DNA from: Malacoplasma sp.
GTDB lineage: Bacteria; Bacillota_I; Bacilli_A; Mycoplasmatales; Mycoplasmoidaceae
Assembly: GCA_021444005.1 (NCBI GenBank)
Contig: JABUSB010000001.1
Coordinates: forward strand, 1-64,000
DNA length: 64,000 nt
Reading direction: 5' to 3'
The notes beneath the pieces were generated by a model. That model was not told where the DNA came from, made no database searches, and saw only the letters and a program-made list of their open reading frames with translations. Position numbers and translations under genes: made by a program. This document shows, piece by piece, positions 45,221 to 56,340 of this stretch (positions are counted from its first letter, which is position 1; every line of letters begins with the position of its first letter).

Positions 45221-46516
45221 CTATAAAACACTTGGAATATATAAAAAGTTGGTAGATGTAGAAAGCTTAGAAGTTGAAAAGTCGATTGAACTTGTATCTT
45301 GTGAATTAGATGATAATAGTGCTGTTAACAATGCTTGTTGGTTTTGAACATCAGTACTAGCTGAACTGAATCGATAAGTTACAGTGTAGTAACTGCTATA
45401 AGTTGGTGCTGGTTGCCCCTCTTTTGTACTTACAGTTTGAGGGGTATATGTTATAGTTAATGAATTGTCAGTATTACCATTCATTAATAAAGGTGACGAG
45501 TATTTAACAGTTATTGGACTGTTAGCATTAGAGCTTACAGTAATTGTTCTTTGTCAAATAGTGGATCCTGTATTTGAAGTAATTGTAGTTGTGTAAACTG
45601 TTGTCGAAGTGCTAGTTGGACTAGGGGTTGGTGTTGTACCAGGATTTGGGTCTGCGTCACCACCAGTAGATGGATCTGTAGTCCCAGTTGCAGAACCAGT
45701 AGCATTTGGGTCTGTACTTGTAGTACCACTTGCTGAAGTACCATCACCTGTGTTTGCAGTTCCACTAGCATCTGTACCGGTAGTGGTGTTACTACCAGTT
45801 GCATCTGTAGTACCAGCAGCATTAGCAGTTCCTGTGCTAGCATCAGTTGTGCCAGTAGCTACAGCACCAGTAGCACTGTTTGCATCTCCAGTAGTTGTAC
45901 TAGGTGTGTCAGCACTATCAGCTTGCAATACAACAGAGTTAGTAGTGGCATTAGCATCATCACCAGTTGTAGTAGTGCTTGTAGTTAATGTGTATCCATT
46001 AACTGTTGTACTAAAGTTGTTACCAGATGCAGCTAAACTTAGGTTGCTATTTAATGTTGAATCCCAACTATAGTTATTATTAAGTGTGATTCCAGTATTT
46101 GATTTAGTAACTGAAGAATCTACTAAATCAATTGCAGAAGATGACGTGTCACCAGTTGATAAAGAATATGAAGTATTGTTTGCATTAATTTTTAAACTTG
46201 CAACTTTTGTGTTTAATTTATCAATTGTTGAACTTGAATCATAGTAATCATAAGTTGTTGATGAGTCACTATTTTTAGTAACTGTAACAACTTTAGGCAT
46301 ATTGTATATTAGTCAGTCATTAAATGACATTTTCCCATAAACAAAAGCACCATTCCCCAAATAAACAGTTGCACCACTTAATTTTGCAGAAACTGAACTG
46401 TCTTTCTTAACTTGATGGGATGCATAAATAATACCTCAAGTTGCAATTCCAAAAACTGCAAAAATTGCAACTGAAACGACTGTAACACCAATTATTTTTT
46501 TTCGATTTCGATACAT
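45221..46516 (-). CDS. Thr/Ser/Ala-rich membrane-anchored surface protein
   Basis: A 431-aa protein with a basic start (MYRNRKK) and one hydrophobic helix (IIGVTVVSVAIFAVFGIA), so it is probably a signal-anchored surface protein. The middle is low-complexity, about 100 residues of Thr, Gly, Ala, Ser and Asp with loose TGTTD-x-TG units, then Pro/Thr (TPTPSPTSTSTT). A second globular part ends with Ser/Thr-rich sequence. The low-complexity DNA has markedly higher GC than its surroundings. Two TGA codons encode Trp. Function unknown; an adhesin or antigen is plausible. Confidence 0.75.
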
Positions 46517-46900
46517 ATCAAAGACAATATAATAAAAAATATAACTATTTTAATTATATGGAATTTAAATTTTAGATTCAATTTAGTAAATTTGTGATTT
46601 AATTAAATTTTATAATCTTTTGAAAAATTAAAAATTTTATTACTAAATTTAAAAATTTTTAGAATTTATCAAATCTCTAAAAACTATATTCAATTCATTT
46701 TATATACATTAATTAAGCATATCTCTTGTGAATAGCTTTCTTTGTTTATATAAGCATATACATATATATATATATAAGAAATAAAAAATTAATCTGAATA
46801 AATTAGGTATTCCAAACCTGCCCCCTCAAAAAATTTTTTAAAGTTTTTTAATAAAATTGTTCATAAACATATATAATAAAAAGTTAAACTTTTTTACTCC
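46517..46900. other. Divergent regulatory gap between two surface-protein genes
   Basis: Part of a 502-bp gap with no gene on either strand. It holds a very AT-rich stretch including a (TA)n tract near 46755-46770. A palindrome-like AAAAAGTT-A-AACTTTTT near 46879-46895 lies just upstream of the promoter of the plus-strand gene. I found no tRNA or small RNA here. Confidence 0.5.
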
Positions 46901-46906
46901 AATTAT

Positions 46907-46934
46907 TTGACAATCCTATTTGTAGGATTATAAT
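46907..46934 (+). promoter_or_regulatory. Consensus promoter with palindromic spacer
   Basis: TTGACA (46907-46912) and TATAAT (46929-46934) are separated by 16 bases. The spacer is a near-complete inverted repeat: AATCCTA (46912-46918) and TAGGATT (46923-46929) around TTTG, with arms overlapping the ends of both promoter boxes. A second repeat, CGTTTAT/ATAAACG (46942-46970), lies in the untranslated leader, and AGAGG precedes the ATG by eight bases. Confidence 0.8.
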
Positions 46935-47018
46935 CATTCCACGTTTATCAAATTAATTACAGAATAAACGAATAGAAAAATAATCTTTACTACAGATTAA
47001 GAAAAAGAGGTAAATAAA

Positions 47019-48374
47019 ATGAGTAAAAAAATTCTATATGCTGGTGCAACAATTATTGGTGCTGCTTGTATTGGAACAGCAGTTGCACTTCCAACTGTAA
47101 ATGCTACTGCTACACAAAACTCATCAGTAGTTACTGTTGCTACTCCTGAGCAAACAACTCAACCTACTACTATTAATAACCCTGCAGGTGATGAAACAAA
47201 AACACAACCTGCTCCTACTACAGAATCAACATCTACTAACAACACTGAATCTGCTGCTTCAACTACTCCTAAAGCTGATTCCAACAAAGAAAGTGAAAAC
47301 ACAAAAGTTGATAGTGAATCAAGTTCACAAGCAATTTCACAACAAGATACACAATCAACTACTCCTAAAACTGACGAAACTAATAAAACTTCTACTACTC
47401 CTGTTGCATCTCCTGCACCAGCTAGTGCTAGTGAAAGTAAAACTACAACTCCAACAAATCCTACACCTGCTCCTGCTAAAACAGAAACTTTATCAAACGA
47501 TGCAAGTTTTAATTTAACAAATGTGACACTAAATTATACTGACAGAGTAAAAGCAAGTGATGGTGTAACTTCAACTACACTATTAAATGATTGGTTAACT
47601 AAAAACTTTAGTGCATCTAAATTACAAAACTTTTCAGCTCCAAACATTGATGTAAAATATGTTAATGGTTCTGCTAATTATGACGATGGATATTTCTATA
47701 TTTCATTGACACCAACACAAGGACACGCTTGAAACTCAGATGGCTCAACTCAAACTAAACAAGTAAAAGTAAATATTATGATTGAGTATCGTGCTCCTGA
47801 TAATTGAACTTTTGATACAATTGGTAAATATTCAACTTTTAAAAATTATCCAAATTCAATTGACAATATGAAAGCATTAGCTCAAGAAAGTTTTAAGGAT
47901 ATGAAAACAGCTTATCCTAATCTTACATTTATTGGGTTTAATCAAAATGATACTTACCGAGTTGCTCAAATTAGCAATGGTACATACGTATTATATTTCT
48001 ACATAAATGTTGGTTATACGCCTGCATTTAATGTAGAAACTAAAGAAGTACAAGTAAGATTCTTCTTATCAGACACTTGAGGAGTTGATTCGATTTCTAA
48101 TAATCTTCAATTTATTTCAAACACAATTGTAGACAAATCACAATTTACTTCAGACCAAACTCACAATGCTCCAATTGTACAAGCTGCTGCATTAAAAGAC
48201 TTACAAGCAACATATATTGATTGAAATAGTGAAATCTCAACTCCTACTCCGCTTGCAACATATGACAGTAGCGATCCTTACACAATTTGAAAATATACAG
48301 TTACATTAACTTCAAAAACTGATCCAAAAAGTCCTGCATATGTAGTGCAAGGTTATAGTTTTGCAAGATATTAA
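47019..48374 (+). CDS. Surface protein, paralogue of the 11976 gene
   Basis: A 451-aa exported protein. It starts MSKKILYAGATIIGAACIGTA with a signal like that of the 11976 gene (Cys in GAAC; LPTVNA|T site). A Thr/Ser/Pro/Lys-rich stalk of about 130 residues follows. One copy of the repeat unit found in its paralogue then appears: FSASKLQNF, NGSANYDDGYFYISLTP and GHAW. The C-terminal half also aligns loosely with the paralogue (FDTIG...YPNLTFIG, ending TLTSKT...GYSFARY). Five or more TGA codons encode Trp. It has the strongest-looking promoter in the window. Confidence 0.8.
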
Positions 48375-48409
48375 TAAATTACAAAATTTAAAATAAAGAT
48401 AATAGAAAT

Positions 48410-48433
48410 AAAAAATGGGTTATTCCCATTTTT
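48410..48433 (+). terminator. Terminator of the 47019 surface gene
   Basis: Stem AAAATGGG / CCCATTTT with a five-base loop and a T-run, about 40 bases past the stop codon. Confidence 0.85.
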
Positions 48434-48484
48434 TTATTTGTTCGTATTTAATTTATAATTTAATAATAAATAGTTTTTAGTTAT

Positions 48485-49552
48485 ATGAGTATGAAACAAA
48501 TCATAAATTCAAGTGCTAATAATAAGCTGTTGTTAGTTAACAAACTTGATGAAAAGAAAAAAAGTACTTTTAAAAACCGGGTTGTTATCTCGATTTTTGT
48601 AGTGATTTTTTATTTACTAGTTTTAGTCTTTTCAGTGCTAGCAGATAGTACTAGTGCTAATTGAATCAATATGGAATTAAACATAAAATCAGTTTTTGCT
48701 TTTCTTTTAATTTTTTTACTTTATATACCATTTGTGTTTGCTAATTATGAGGCAATTAGTTTAATTTTTGATAAACACAAAAAACTTTATTTCTTAATTT
48801 TAATTTCTTGTTATTCAATAGTTTATTTTGTAGTTAATTTGTTTTTAGTAATAGCAAATTACTTTGTGCCTTTATTAATTACAGATAAAATCCCTGTTGT
48901 TTTTGGATTAATTTTTTTAGTAACAACTATTGTAGTGTTAGCAATCACTAATATCTTTTTAAAAGTATTCAATAGTGTGTCAATTAAAAATGTCATTAGT
49001 CTTAATGCAATTGTATTGGTTATAATGCTAGGCTTTTTATCGATTGTGTATTGTGCAATTTTTAAAGGTTGGTTTGCACTACTTTTCTTATTATTCTCTG
49101 TTATGGTAACTGATGCTTTTTGTTATTTATTTGGTTTGTTTTTTGGCAAACACAAAATGAGTAAAATCATTAGTCCTAACAAGACTTGAGAAGGTGCAAT
49201 ATTAGGATCAACATTTTCGATAGCAATTTTATTAATCCTATGTGGCTTTGTAAGTATCGACCAAAACAGAAGTGCGATTGTATTAAGTTATGTAATTGGA
49301 TACCAAACAAATTTGGTTGCAATAATATGGATTGTATTAGTATTTTTAAGCATTCTAATGGTTGTCTTTTCAATTCTGGGAGATTTGTTTTTCAGTTATA
49401 TTAAAAGATTATTTAACATTAAAGACTTTAGTAACTTTTTAAGAAGTCACGGTGGTTTTTTAGATCGCTTAGATGCCATGCTAATAGTATCGATTGTTTT
49501 TGCAATATACTCTTTATTTGCATCAAACATTAACTTGTTAAATAGTTTTTAA
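48485..49552 (+). CDS. cdsA: Phosphatidate cytidylyltransferase
   Basis: Makes CDP-diacylglycerol, the precursor of anionic phospholipids. The 355-aa membrane enzyme has about eight hydrophobic helices, SPNKTWEGAILG, GDLFFSYIKR and the family signature KDFSNFLRSHGGFLDRLD near the C-terminus. The ATG at 48485 gives a full N-terminus; TGA codons (Trp) occur at ANW and KTW. It converges with the exonuclease gene, leaving 5 bases between stops. Confidence 0.93.
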
Positions 49553-49557
49553 CTAAT

Positions 49558-50628
49558 TTAATCTAATTCGTTGTAGATATATAAAAAAACTTTTCAATTT
49601 TTAATTAATTCAAGGTTTTCCATAAACCTTTCATTTTCTACATTAATCTTTGAATATAGATTTTTATATCCATTAGTGAACATAATTAGGTTTAGCGGGA
49701 ATAGTTGTAAATAGAATGCGCAAAGATTATTAATTTTGACCAATTTGTGAAAACTTGATTCACCAATAATGATTTTTTTATTACGAATTGATATGATGTA
49801 TTTTTTAAGTGCTCTTTTAAGTTGGTCAATATAATCATCAAAATCAAAATTATTTTCATTCACATCATAACTAAAACTTCAATTCCGATTAATTCCATTA
49901 AAGCTGGTTTCTAATACATCTAATCTGGATAAAAGTTTTTCTTTAGTATCATTTTTTAGATAATCATCAAATTTTATTTTGATAAAGCAAAATCCACTTT
50001 GGTCATCAATATTATTCATTGTTATTGCTTTTTGGTTAGTTTTGTTTTGCTTCAAAGAAGTGGATCTAATTTTATTTGCATTAAATTTGTAAATCATTTT
50101 CGTGATTTTTTCATTATCAACTTTTTGTCAAGCAACAAAAATCTGGTAAAGCAAACTAACATCATATGATGCATCATGTAGTTTTTCTTTATCTACATTA
50201 ATTCCAAAAAAAGAAGCCAGCTTATTTAGAGCTCACACTTCTTTTGTCATTGCAATTCTTTTCCATTCATCTTGCAAATCAATAAATTCAACATTAAGCT
50301 TTGTTTTAAAATATTGCTTTACTCTATCATTTAAAAAAACATAATCGAATTGTCCATAAGATATTAAAACAGTGTTGTTTAAATATTTTTTGATCTTCTC
50401 AACAATTCTAATTTGGTTCATCCCTTTTTCAATTTGACTAATGTTTTTAGCTACAATTCTAAAAATATGGGGCGTAATTTTGCATTTGGGGTTACCAAAC
50501 CAATTTTTCTTATCAATAGACCCATCGCTTTTTTGCTTAATTGCAGCAAATTGTAAAATTTTTTTAGGAAAATCATTGGCTTCGATATCTACAAAAACTA
50601 AATCTTTATTTTGGTTAAATTTGAACAT
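49558..50628 (-). CDS. DEDD-type 3'-5' exonuclease-like protein
   Basis: A 356-aa protein with a DnaQ-like N-terminal domain of about 165 residues: Exo I FVDIEAN (Asp14, Glu16), Exo II ISYGQFDYVFLNDRV, and Exo III HDASYDVSLLYQ, which fits the DEDDh class. The C-terminal half has no recognised domain; it is Lys/Asn-rich with coiled-coil tendency. TGA codons encode Trp. It could trim RNA or proofread; no polymerase lies nearby. It converges with cdsA. Confidence 0.78.
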
Positions 50629-50776
50629 ACATAAATCTTTTAAATGATTGTTTTATTTGTAAAAATATTGAAGCGAGTTGGCTTTGCAATAAATCGTGTT
50701 AGGTTGTTAGTTAATAAGCAATCAATATTTAATATTATAATAATTTATAGTGTTAAAGGAATAAAAAAATAATAGT

Positions 50777-52837
50777 ATGCCTATTACAATTAAAACATTT
50801 AAAAATTTCAAGAAACTTAGTAAAGATGTTAAGAAATTTTTTAAAGAACAATTAAGAAATAAGCCTAACTCACTAATTGGAATGGACTGGAATAACGATT
50901 TCTTAAAAGCTACTAAAAACCTGAAAAAAGTTGTTAAATTAAATTTTTCACAAGCTAAGATTTTCGCACTTTCGTGTTACTTAAAAGCACAAAAATTATC
51001 ATTAGACAAAGAATTAGTAGATAAGTTTGTTTATGAAATTAACATTCCAATGCGCAATTACATTAACATCCACAAAAGATTGGTAGAGTTAGTAGATCAA
51101 AAGCACATTAATGAACTTTTTTTATTTAATGAACAAAACGGAGTTGATTTATTAGTCTTCTTTATTGATTCTCGTGGTAATTTTGCTTGCAATGATTACG
51201 AATCTAAAAAAGAATTTATTAATCTAACTAATAATGGGCTAGATATTTTATCAATCGGTCTTAAATCAATTTTGAGTGCTAAAAGAATCATTTGTTTTGC
51301 ATTAGATGAAGCTGCAAAAGATGTTGTTTTAAAACTTAATAAAAGAATTATTGATTATTATGACATCCTAACATATCTCCATTTACATAACAACATTACC
51401 TTATACACATTGCATTCTATTATCAACCCAAGTGAGGTAAATATATTTCCTTTAGAACAAGATCGCACTGAATTTATTAATGAATTAGATAAATATAATG
51501 AACAACTAAGTATTGAAAGTGTGAATGATGATATTGAGTTTATAGATGAGAATGAATCATACTCAAACCTTGAAAACATTAACTTAGTTAACCAAAATGT
51601 TAATATGAATAACTTAGATGAACAATTAGCCCAAAGTCTTTTGGAAGAAGAGCAACAACAAGAAGAAGAGTTTAGTGAAGATCAATTCGATGAAGAAACT
51701 GAAATGGAATTTGAACAAGATTCTGATTCAGATCAAATTGAATTAGAACCACAAGAAGCAGGGTTTGAAAGTGAATTTTTAGTTGATACTAACAACCAAG
51801 AAATGAACGCAATACAAGAAGAAATTATTGAAGAAGAAGTTAGTGAACCTGAAACTAATGAACAAATATATGATGATTCGTTTGATGAAGAACAAATTCC
51901 AAATGATGAATATCAAGACTTTGTTGAAGAAGAAAAATATAATTTTGATATAAAAAATAATATCGATATTAATAATAAGGATGAATTTGAAATGGATGAT
52001 GCTCTAAGAAAACTACTTTTAGAAAAAGAAAATGAATCAAATGATTTTGAATCACAAGAAATTAAAACAGATGAAAATGAATTAATTGCAAATGAATTAG
52101 AGCAATTAAGAACAGAAAGTGTTAATCAATTAGATGAAAAAGCATTATTAAATGAATTGGATTCTAAGAACTTGTATGATTCATTACATAAATATTTTGA
52201 ACCAAATTCAAATACAAATGAAGAAATTAATTTAAACATCAATAACTTAGATATTGAGAGTTTAAGAAAAATAAGAGACTTTAATAAAAACCTTGAATTT
52301 ATCCCAAATGACATAGAAGGCTTAATTAAATACATAAGAATTAAAAAAGAGACATTAGGTCAAATTCAAAAACTATTACTTAACAGTAGTTTAGGCAATA
52401 TTAAAACTAATCTAATGAGTAACATCACTCAAAATGATTTTGGATTTGTAACTGCTGATACAAAATCTAAAACTTATAAATTATCTTCTACTAACAGTTC
52501 TAATAAAAACACTGCTAAAAACATTCACCAAGAAATTAACAAAGAATTTTTTGATGCATTATCTACTGAAATGCAAACAAAGTATGGAATTAAATTAGAT
52601 AATAATGCATATAATGAAAAATATAACCACATTTGAAATGAAGGTGCTTATATTGTTTATGATAAAAAAAATCTAGTAATTCGTGCACTAGTTTTTAAAT
52701 CTGTAAACAAATTAGTAGCTTTATTAAGATATATTAATAAAGATTTAACAATCAACATTTCTAACAAACACATTTACAGTTCATTAAGCAATTTATTCTT
52801 AAAAAACAAAAATGAAATTAAAATTACAGAAATTTAG
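50777..52837 (+). CDS. Large protein with acidic, Glu/Gln-rich central region
   Basis: I do not recognise this 686-aa protein. Residues 1-230 look globular and basic at the start, with helices and a strand-rich stretch (LFLFNEQNGVDLLVFFIDSRG). Residues about 260-450 are strongly acidic and low in hydrophobics (LLEEEQQQEEEF, EEIIEEEVSEPE), probably disordered. The C-terminal 200 residues return to mixed composition and end in a small alpha/beta-like piece. Acidic modules of this kind occur in mycoplasmal cytoskeletal and attachment-organelle proteins, but no specific homology is claimed. A TATAAT lies at 50736-50741. The next gene starts 2 bases after its stop. Confidence 0.7.
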
Positions 52838-52839
52838 TT

Positions 52840-53175
52840 ATGAATAGTTTTAAGAAAAAGTTTTCCAGTCTTTTTAATAAAAAAGAAAACAGTAGTGATT
52901 TAAATAAACCGCAATTTGTAGCAAGCAATAATGGTTTAAACCAAAACAATCAAGATCCAAATTCTTTACTTTTATATGATTTATCATTAGCAGAGAAAAA
53001 TTATTTAGAAAGAGAATTAGATTTTAAATACGATGCAACAAAATTTAAAGTTCTAAAAATTAACCGCACAAATAAAGATTTTTTAGAAGTGCAATGTGAA
53101 ATAAATATTAATAATCAAAAACAAATTGTTACTGAAAGAATCTTATATAAAAATATTAAAAATGATTTAATTTAA
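52840..53175 (+). CDS. Small unknown protein, partner of the acidic protein
   Basis: A 111-aa protein without signal or membrane segment. A basic N-terminus (NSFKKKFSSLFNKKENSS) leads to an Asn-rich linker and a short alpha/beta domain (LSLAEKNYLERELDFKYDATKFKV...). Its ATG is 2 bases downstream of the acidic protein's stop, so the two are likely co-translated. Its own stop overlaps the convergent ECF S-component gene by 9 bases. Not recognised. Confidence 0.65.
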   Translation: MNSFKKKFSSLFNKKENSSDLNKPQFVASNNGLNQNNQDPNSLLLYDLSLAEKNYLERELDFKYDATKFKVLKINRTNKDFLEVQCEININNQKQIVTERILYKNIKNDLI

Positions 53176-53964
53176 TTTGGTATTTTTACCAAAATAACGA
53201 TTCACTATATTTGTTTTATCCAACATTATTAATATTGGAATTAAAACTAGAAAAACAATTGAAAACTTAATTCCATTAAATGCAGAATAAAGTGCAAAAA
53301 TACCTGTTCAATAATTGGGAATATATAACAACATTGCTCTAGCATCACTATTGTTTGTGTTGTTATATATTTTTTCAACTTCGATAAAAGAAACTGAAAC
53401 AAAACTTTTAGGCATATATAAGTTCATATAAAGTGGAGTAAAAATTATTCCATTTAATACACAATTAACTAAAATACTATACGCGAAAGAAATAATACAA
53501 ATTGCTACTATTTTCCAGTATTTTAATCTTTCACTTTGATTGTTATTTACTAAATTATTTGCATCTTCATTTATTGCTTTTTTATTTTGTTTATCAAATA
53601 ATAAGAACTTTAATAAAAAGACAAAAGATAAAGTTATTACATTAAGTACTACATTGTATATTGCACCAATATAACCCCCAACTCCTGCTCATATAAAGTT
53701 AGCTAATCCACCAGCAATTGCGGCAAACATTCACCATTGCCATCTACAAATAAAAACTAAGGGGATTAAAAAAATTAAAGAAATATCTAAATTTAGAAAG
53801 CTAGCTAAAAAAGTCATCTTAAAATAGAGATTCCCGATCGCAGCAAAAATAATATACAATGCTAGAAGCATTGCAGTAATTACCATTGATCTAATTTGGA
53901 TTGATGATTTAGATAAATAACTATTGCTTTCTAAATCAGATTTATTCTTTCTAAAAAATCCCAT
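53167..53964 (-). CDS. ECF transporter S component-like membrane protein
   Basis: A 265-aa membrane protein with about six helices. After a basic start, IRSMVITAMLLALYIIFAAIGNLYF, then LDISLIFLIPLVFICRWQWW, AAIAGGLANFIWAGVGGYIG and YNVVLNVITLSF. This follows the pattern of substrate-binding (S) subunits of energy-coupling-factor vitamin transporters. The substrate cannot be told, and EcfA/EcfT are not in the window. TGA codons encode several Trp. It starts 1 base after the upstream coiled-coil gene's stop. Confidence 0.72.
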
Positions 53965-53965
53965 A

Positions 53966-54637
53966 TTATTTTTTATTTAATAAACTAATTAAATCATTTT
54001 TATTAAAATTTTGTTTGCTTTCAAAATTTTGTACTGGTTCATCAAATTCTAAAGTAAGAGTATCTGCAATTTCTTCTTTTGTTTTTTTGTCAGCAATTAC
54101 AAAATTTTCCACAATTTCTTTACCACTTTTTTTAAGTGAATCTAATAAATCCATTGTTAAAACCATATCTTGATTATTGTTTTTTGCATCATCTGATAAT
54201 TGTTTGGTTTTATCAATTGTCTTCATTTCTTGCATTATGTTGACTAACAACTCATTTTGATCTTGTAAATTAACTTCAGATTCTTTTGTTAAGTCATCTT
54301 CTGTATTGTTAATCATTTCTTTAACAGCTTGAAGTGAAGTTAAATCAATTTCTTCCGCTTTATTTGCTACACTATTTTCACTTTTAGAAAGATTATTAAT
54401 GAATTGAATTTGGCTTTTGAGATCATTTAATTTTGCACTTTTCGAATTGCGAGGAAAAACTTTATCAAGTTTTTTTTGATCTCGAATACTTTCTATTTTT
54501 TTAATTAAATTAAATTCGTGAATTGAATTATTAGTGCTATAAAGATTTTGAATCTTATCTTGAAATTGATTAAGGTTGTTTTGAATATCTTTTATTAAAT
54601 TTTTTATTTTTTTATAATTACTGATTAATTGCGACAT
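53966..54637 (-). CDS. Coiled-coil protein, unknown
   Basis: A 223-aa soluble protein predicted largely helical and coiled-coil (ISNYKKIKNLIKDIQNNLNQFQDKIQNL...). It is rich in Lys, Asn, Glu and Asp with an acidic second half and a LISLLNKK end. I chose the ATG at 54637, since the longer frame uses TTG. It lies 19 bases after a second coiled-coil gene and directly before the ECF S component. Not recognised; possibly a structural protein. Confidence 0.65.
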   Translation of the reverse strand: MSQLISNYKKIKNLIKDIQNNLNQFQDKIQNLYSTNNSIHEFNLIKKIESIRDQKKLDKVFPRNSKSAKLNDLKSQIQFINNLSKSENSVANKAEEIDLTSLQAVKEMINNTEDDLTKESEVNLQDQNELLVNIMQEMKTIDKTKQLSDDAKNNNQDMVLTMDLLDSLKKSGKEIVENFVIADKKTKEEIADTLTLEFDEPVQNFESKQNFNKNDLISLLNKK

Positions 54638-54656
54638 AGTAAACAAAACAGAGCTA

Positions 54657-55076
54657 TTAAAGGGCTTTTTTCTTTTTTTCTAGCTCTAAAATCCTTTCTG
54701 AAATATCAACAATTATTTTTTGGTTTTTTGAGATTAACTTTTCTCTTTGGTAAACAAAAAATCTTTCACCACTAATTGAATCTTCAATTGATTTAATTAA
54801 ATTGAATTGTTCTAAATTAAATTCACTATCTGGATTTTTTGAAGATTCCACGTGAACAATCGCATCTTCATATGAAATTCCATTTAAGTCTATAAATTTT
54901 TCTTTTAATACAAAAGCTTCGGATTCTAATTCGCTGATTTTTTTAAATGAAATTTTGTTTCTTTCATTTGCGTTTTCAATTGATTTTTTAAAAATTGAAA
55001 TTGTTGACAACATATCTTCAATTCGTTGTTCAATTTCTTGGCAGTTATTAACAGTTCAATTTCTTTTTTGGGACAT
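54657..55076 (-). CDS. Coiled-coil protein, unknown
   Basis: A 139-aa helical protein (QEIEQRIEDMLSTISIFKKS..., ending SERILELEKKKKAL). The start at 55076 is set by ATG and includes a TGA-encoded Trp at residue 7, so it is longer than a standard-code reading suggests. A TATAAT box lies upstream on the minus strand (near 55114-55119). First in a coiled-coil/coiled-coil/ECF S-component run. Not recognised. Confidence 0.62.
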
Positions 55077-55145
55077 AACAAATCACAATATGTATTAATT
55101 AACAATTAATTTATTATAACTTATTCAAATATAATAAAATATAGC

Positions 55146-55166
55146 AGTTTGTTAAAAAAACAAACT
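55146..55166 (+). other. Hairpin in the metK leader
   Basis: AGTTTGTT / AACAAACT with a five-A loop, located between a TATAAT at about 55130-55135 and the metK ATG at 55201. No T-run follows, so it is not an obvious terminator; it does not resemble a SAM riboswitch. Confidence 0.45.
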
Positions 55167-55200
55167 AATTCTTTTATTTATTAATAAAAATACAGTAACT

Positions 55201-56340
55201 ATGAAAGATTTTAAAACAAAAATTTTAGTAAGTGAGTCTGTGGGTAAAGGACACCCGGACAAGATTTGTGACCAAATTTCTGATGCAATATTAGATAAGT
55301 GTTTAAAAGATGACAAAAATTCAAAAGTAGCTTGTGAAGTTTTTGCTACCAATCGTTTAATTGTGATTGGAGGGGAAATTACTACAAAATCTTATGTTGA
55401 TGTAGTCAAAACTGCTTGAGATATATTGTTACCACTAGGCTATTGTGAATCTGATTTTACAATTATTTCAAACATTAATGCACAATCTAATGAAATCTAT
55501 AACGCGGTTGTGAAAAATGACGAATTAAACGCCGGTGATCAAGGGATAGTGTATGGTTATGCAACTGATGAATCAAAAAATTTAATGCCGCTATCAATCA
55601 ACATTGCTAATGATTTATTAAAAAATGCAGAAAAAGAAATTAATAATTCTTGCGAAAAACTTTTTAAATATGATATGAAGTCGCTTGTTTGTTTATATTA
55701 TGAATTAAATAAACCTAAGATTGATTCTATCATTATGAACATACAACACTATGAAAACACTTCTTTAGATCAAGTTAAACAATTTTGTAACTCAATTATT
55801 GACAAAACTTTATTAAGTTATGGCGTTGACACTAAATGCGAACGTTTTATAAATAACTCTGGTAAATTCACAATTGGGGGACCAATTGGTGATACGGGAT
55901 TAACTGGTAGAAAAATAGCAGTAGATGCATATGGGTCAATTGCAAAACACGGTGGTGGTGCATTTAGTGGAAAAGATGCTACCAAAGTTGATCGAACAGG
56001 AGCGTATTATGCGCGTTATATTGCAAAAAACATTGTAGCTGCAAAATTAGCTAAAAAATGTGAAGTTCAAATTGGGTATGTAATTGGTAAAAGTCAACCA
56101 ATTTGTCTTTATGTGGATTGTTTTAACACTTCACATTTTAGTAACAGTCAAATCACAAAAGCAGTGCTAAACACTTTTGATTTTGATTTAAAAAAGATTA
56201 TTGATCAATTCAAACTTAGAGAACCTCATTTCCAAAAATACTCAGTTTACGGACATTTTGGTCGTGAAGAATTAAATTGTGAATGAGAAAAGACAGACAA
56301 AATTGAAGTATTAAGAAGATACTTTAATTTACACTTCTAA
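55201..56340 (+). CDS. metK: S-adenosylmethionine synthase
   Basis: Makes SAM from methionine and ATP. The 379-aa product has the start [34 protein letters not shown], then [19 protein letters not shown] and [19 protein letters not shown], all MetK signatures. Two TGA codons encode Trp. The stop overlaps the convergent ABC ATPase gene by 4 bases. SAM would be needed by RsmI in this window. Confidence 0.96.

Noticed and set aside
45609-46073. 154-aa plus-strand open frame, Val/Pro/Ala-rich
   Set aside because: Antisense shadow of the Thr/Ala/Gly-rich surface protein; no ribosome-binding site and composition follows the opposite frame.
46517-47018. tRNA or small RNA in the largest intergenic gap
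   Set aside because: No cloverleaf or conserved tRNA motifs; only AT-rich promoter-type sequence.
55077-55200. SAM riboswitch before metK
   Set aside because: The leader is too short and lacks the conserved SAM aptamer bases; only a simple hairpin is present.
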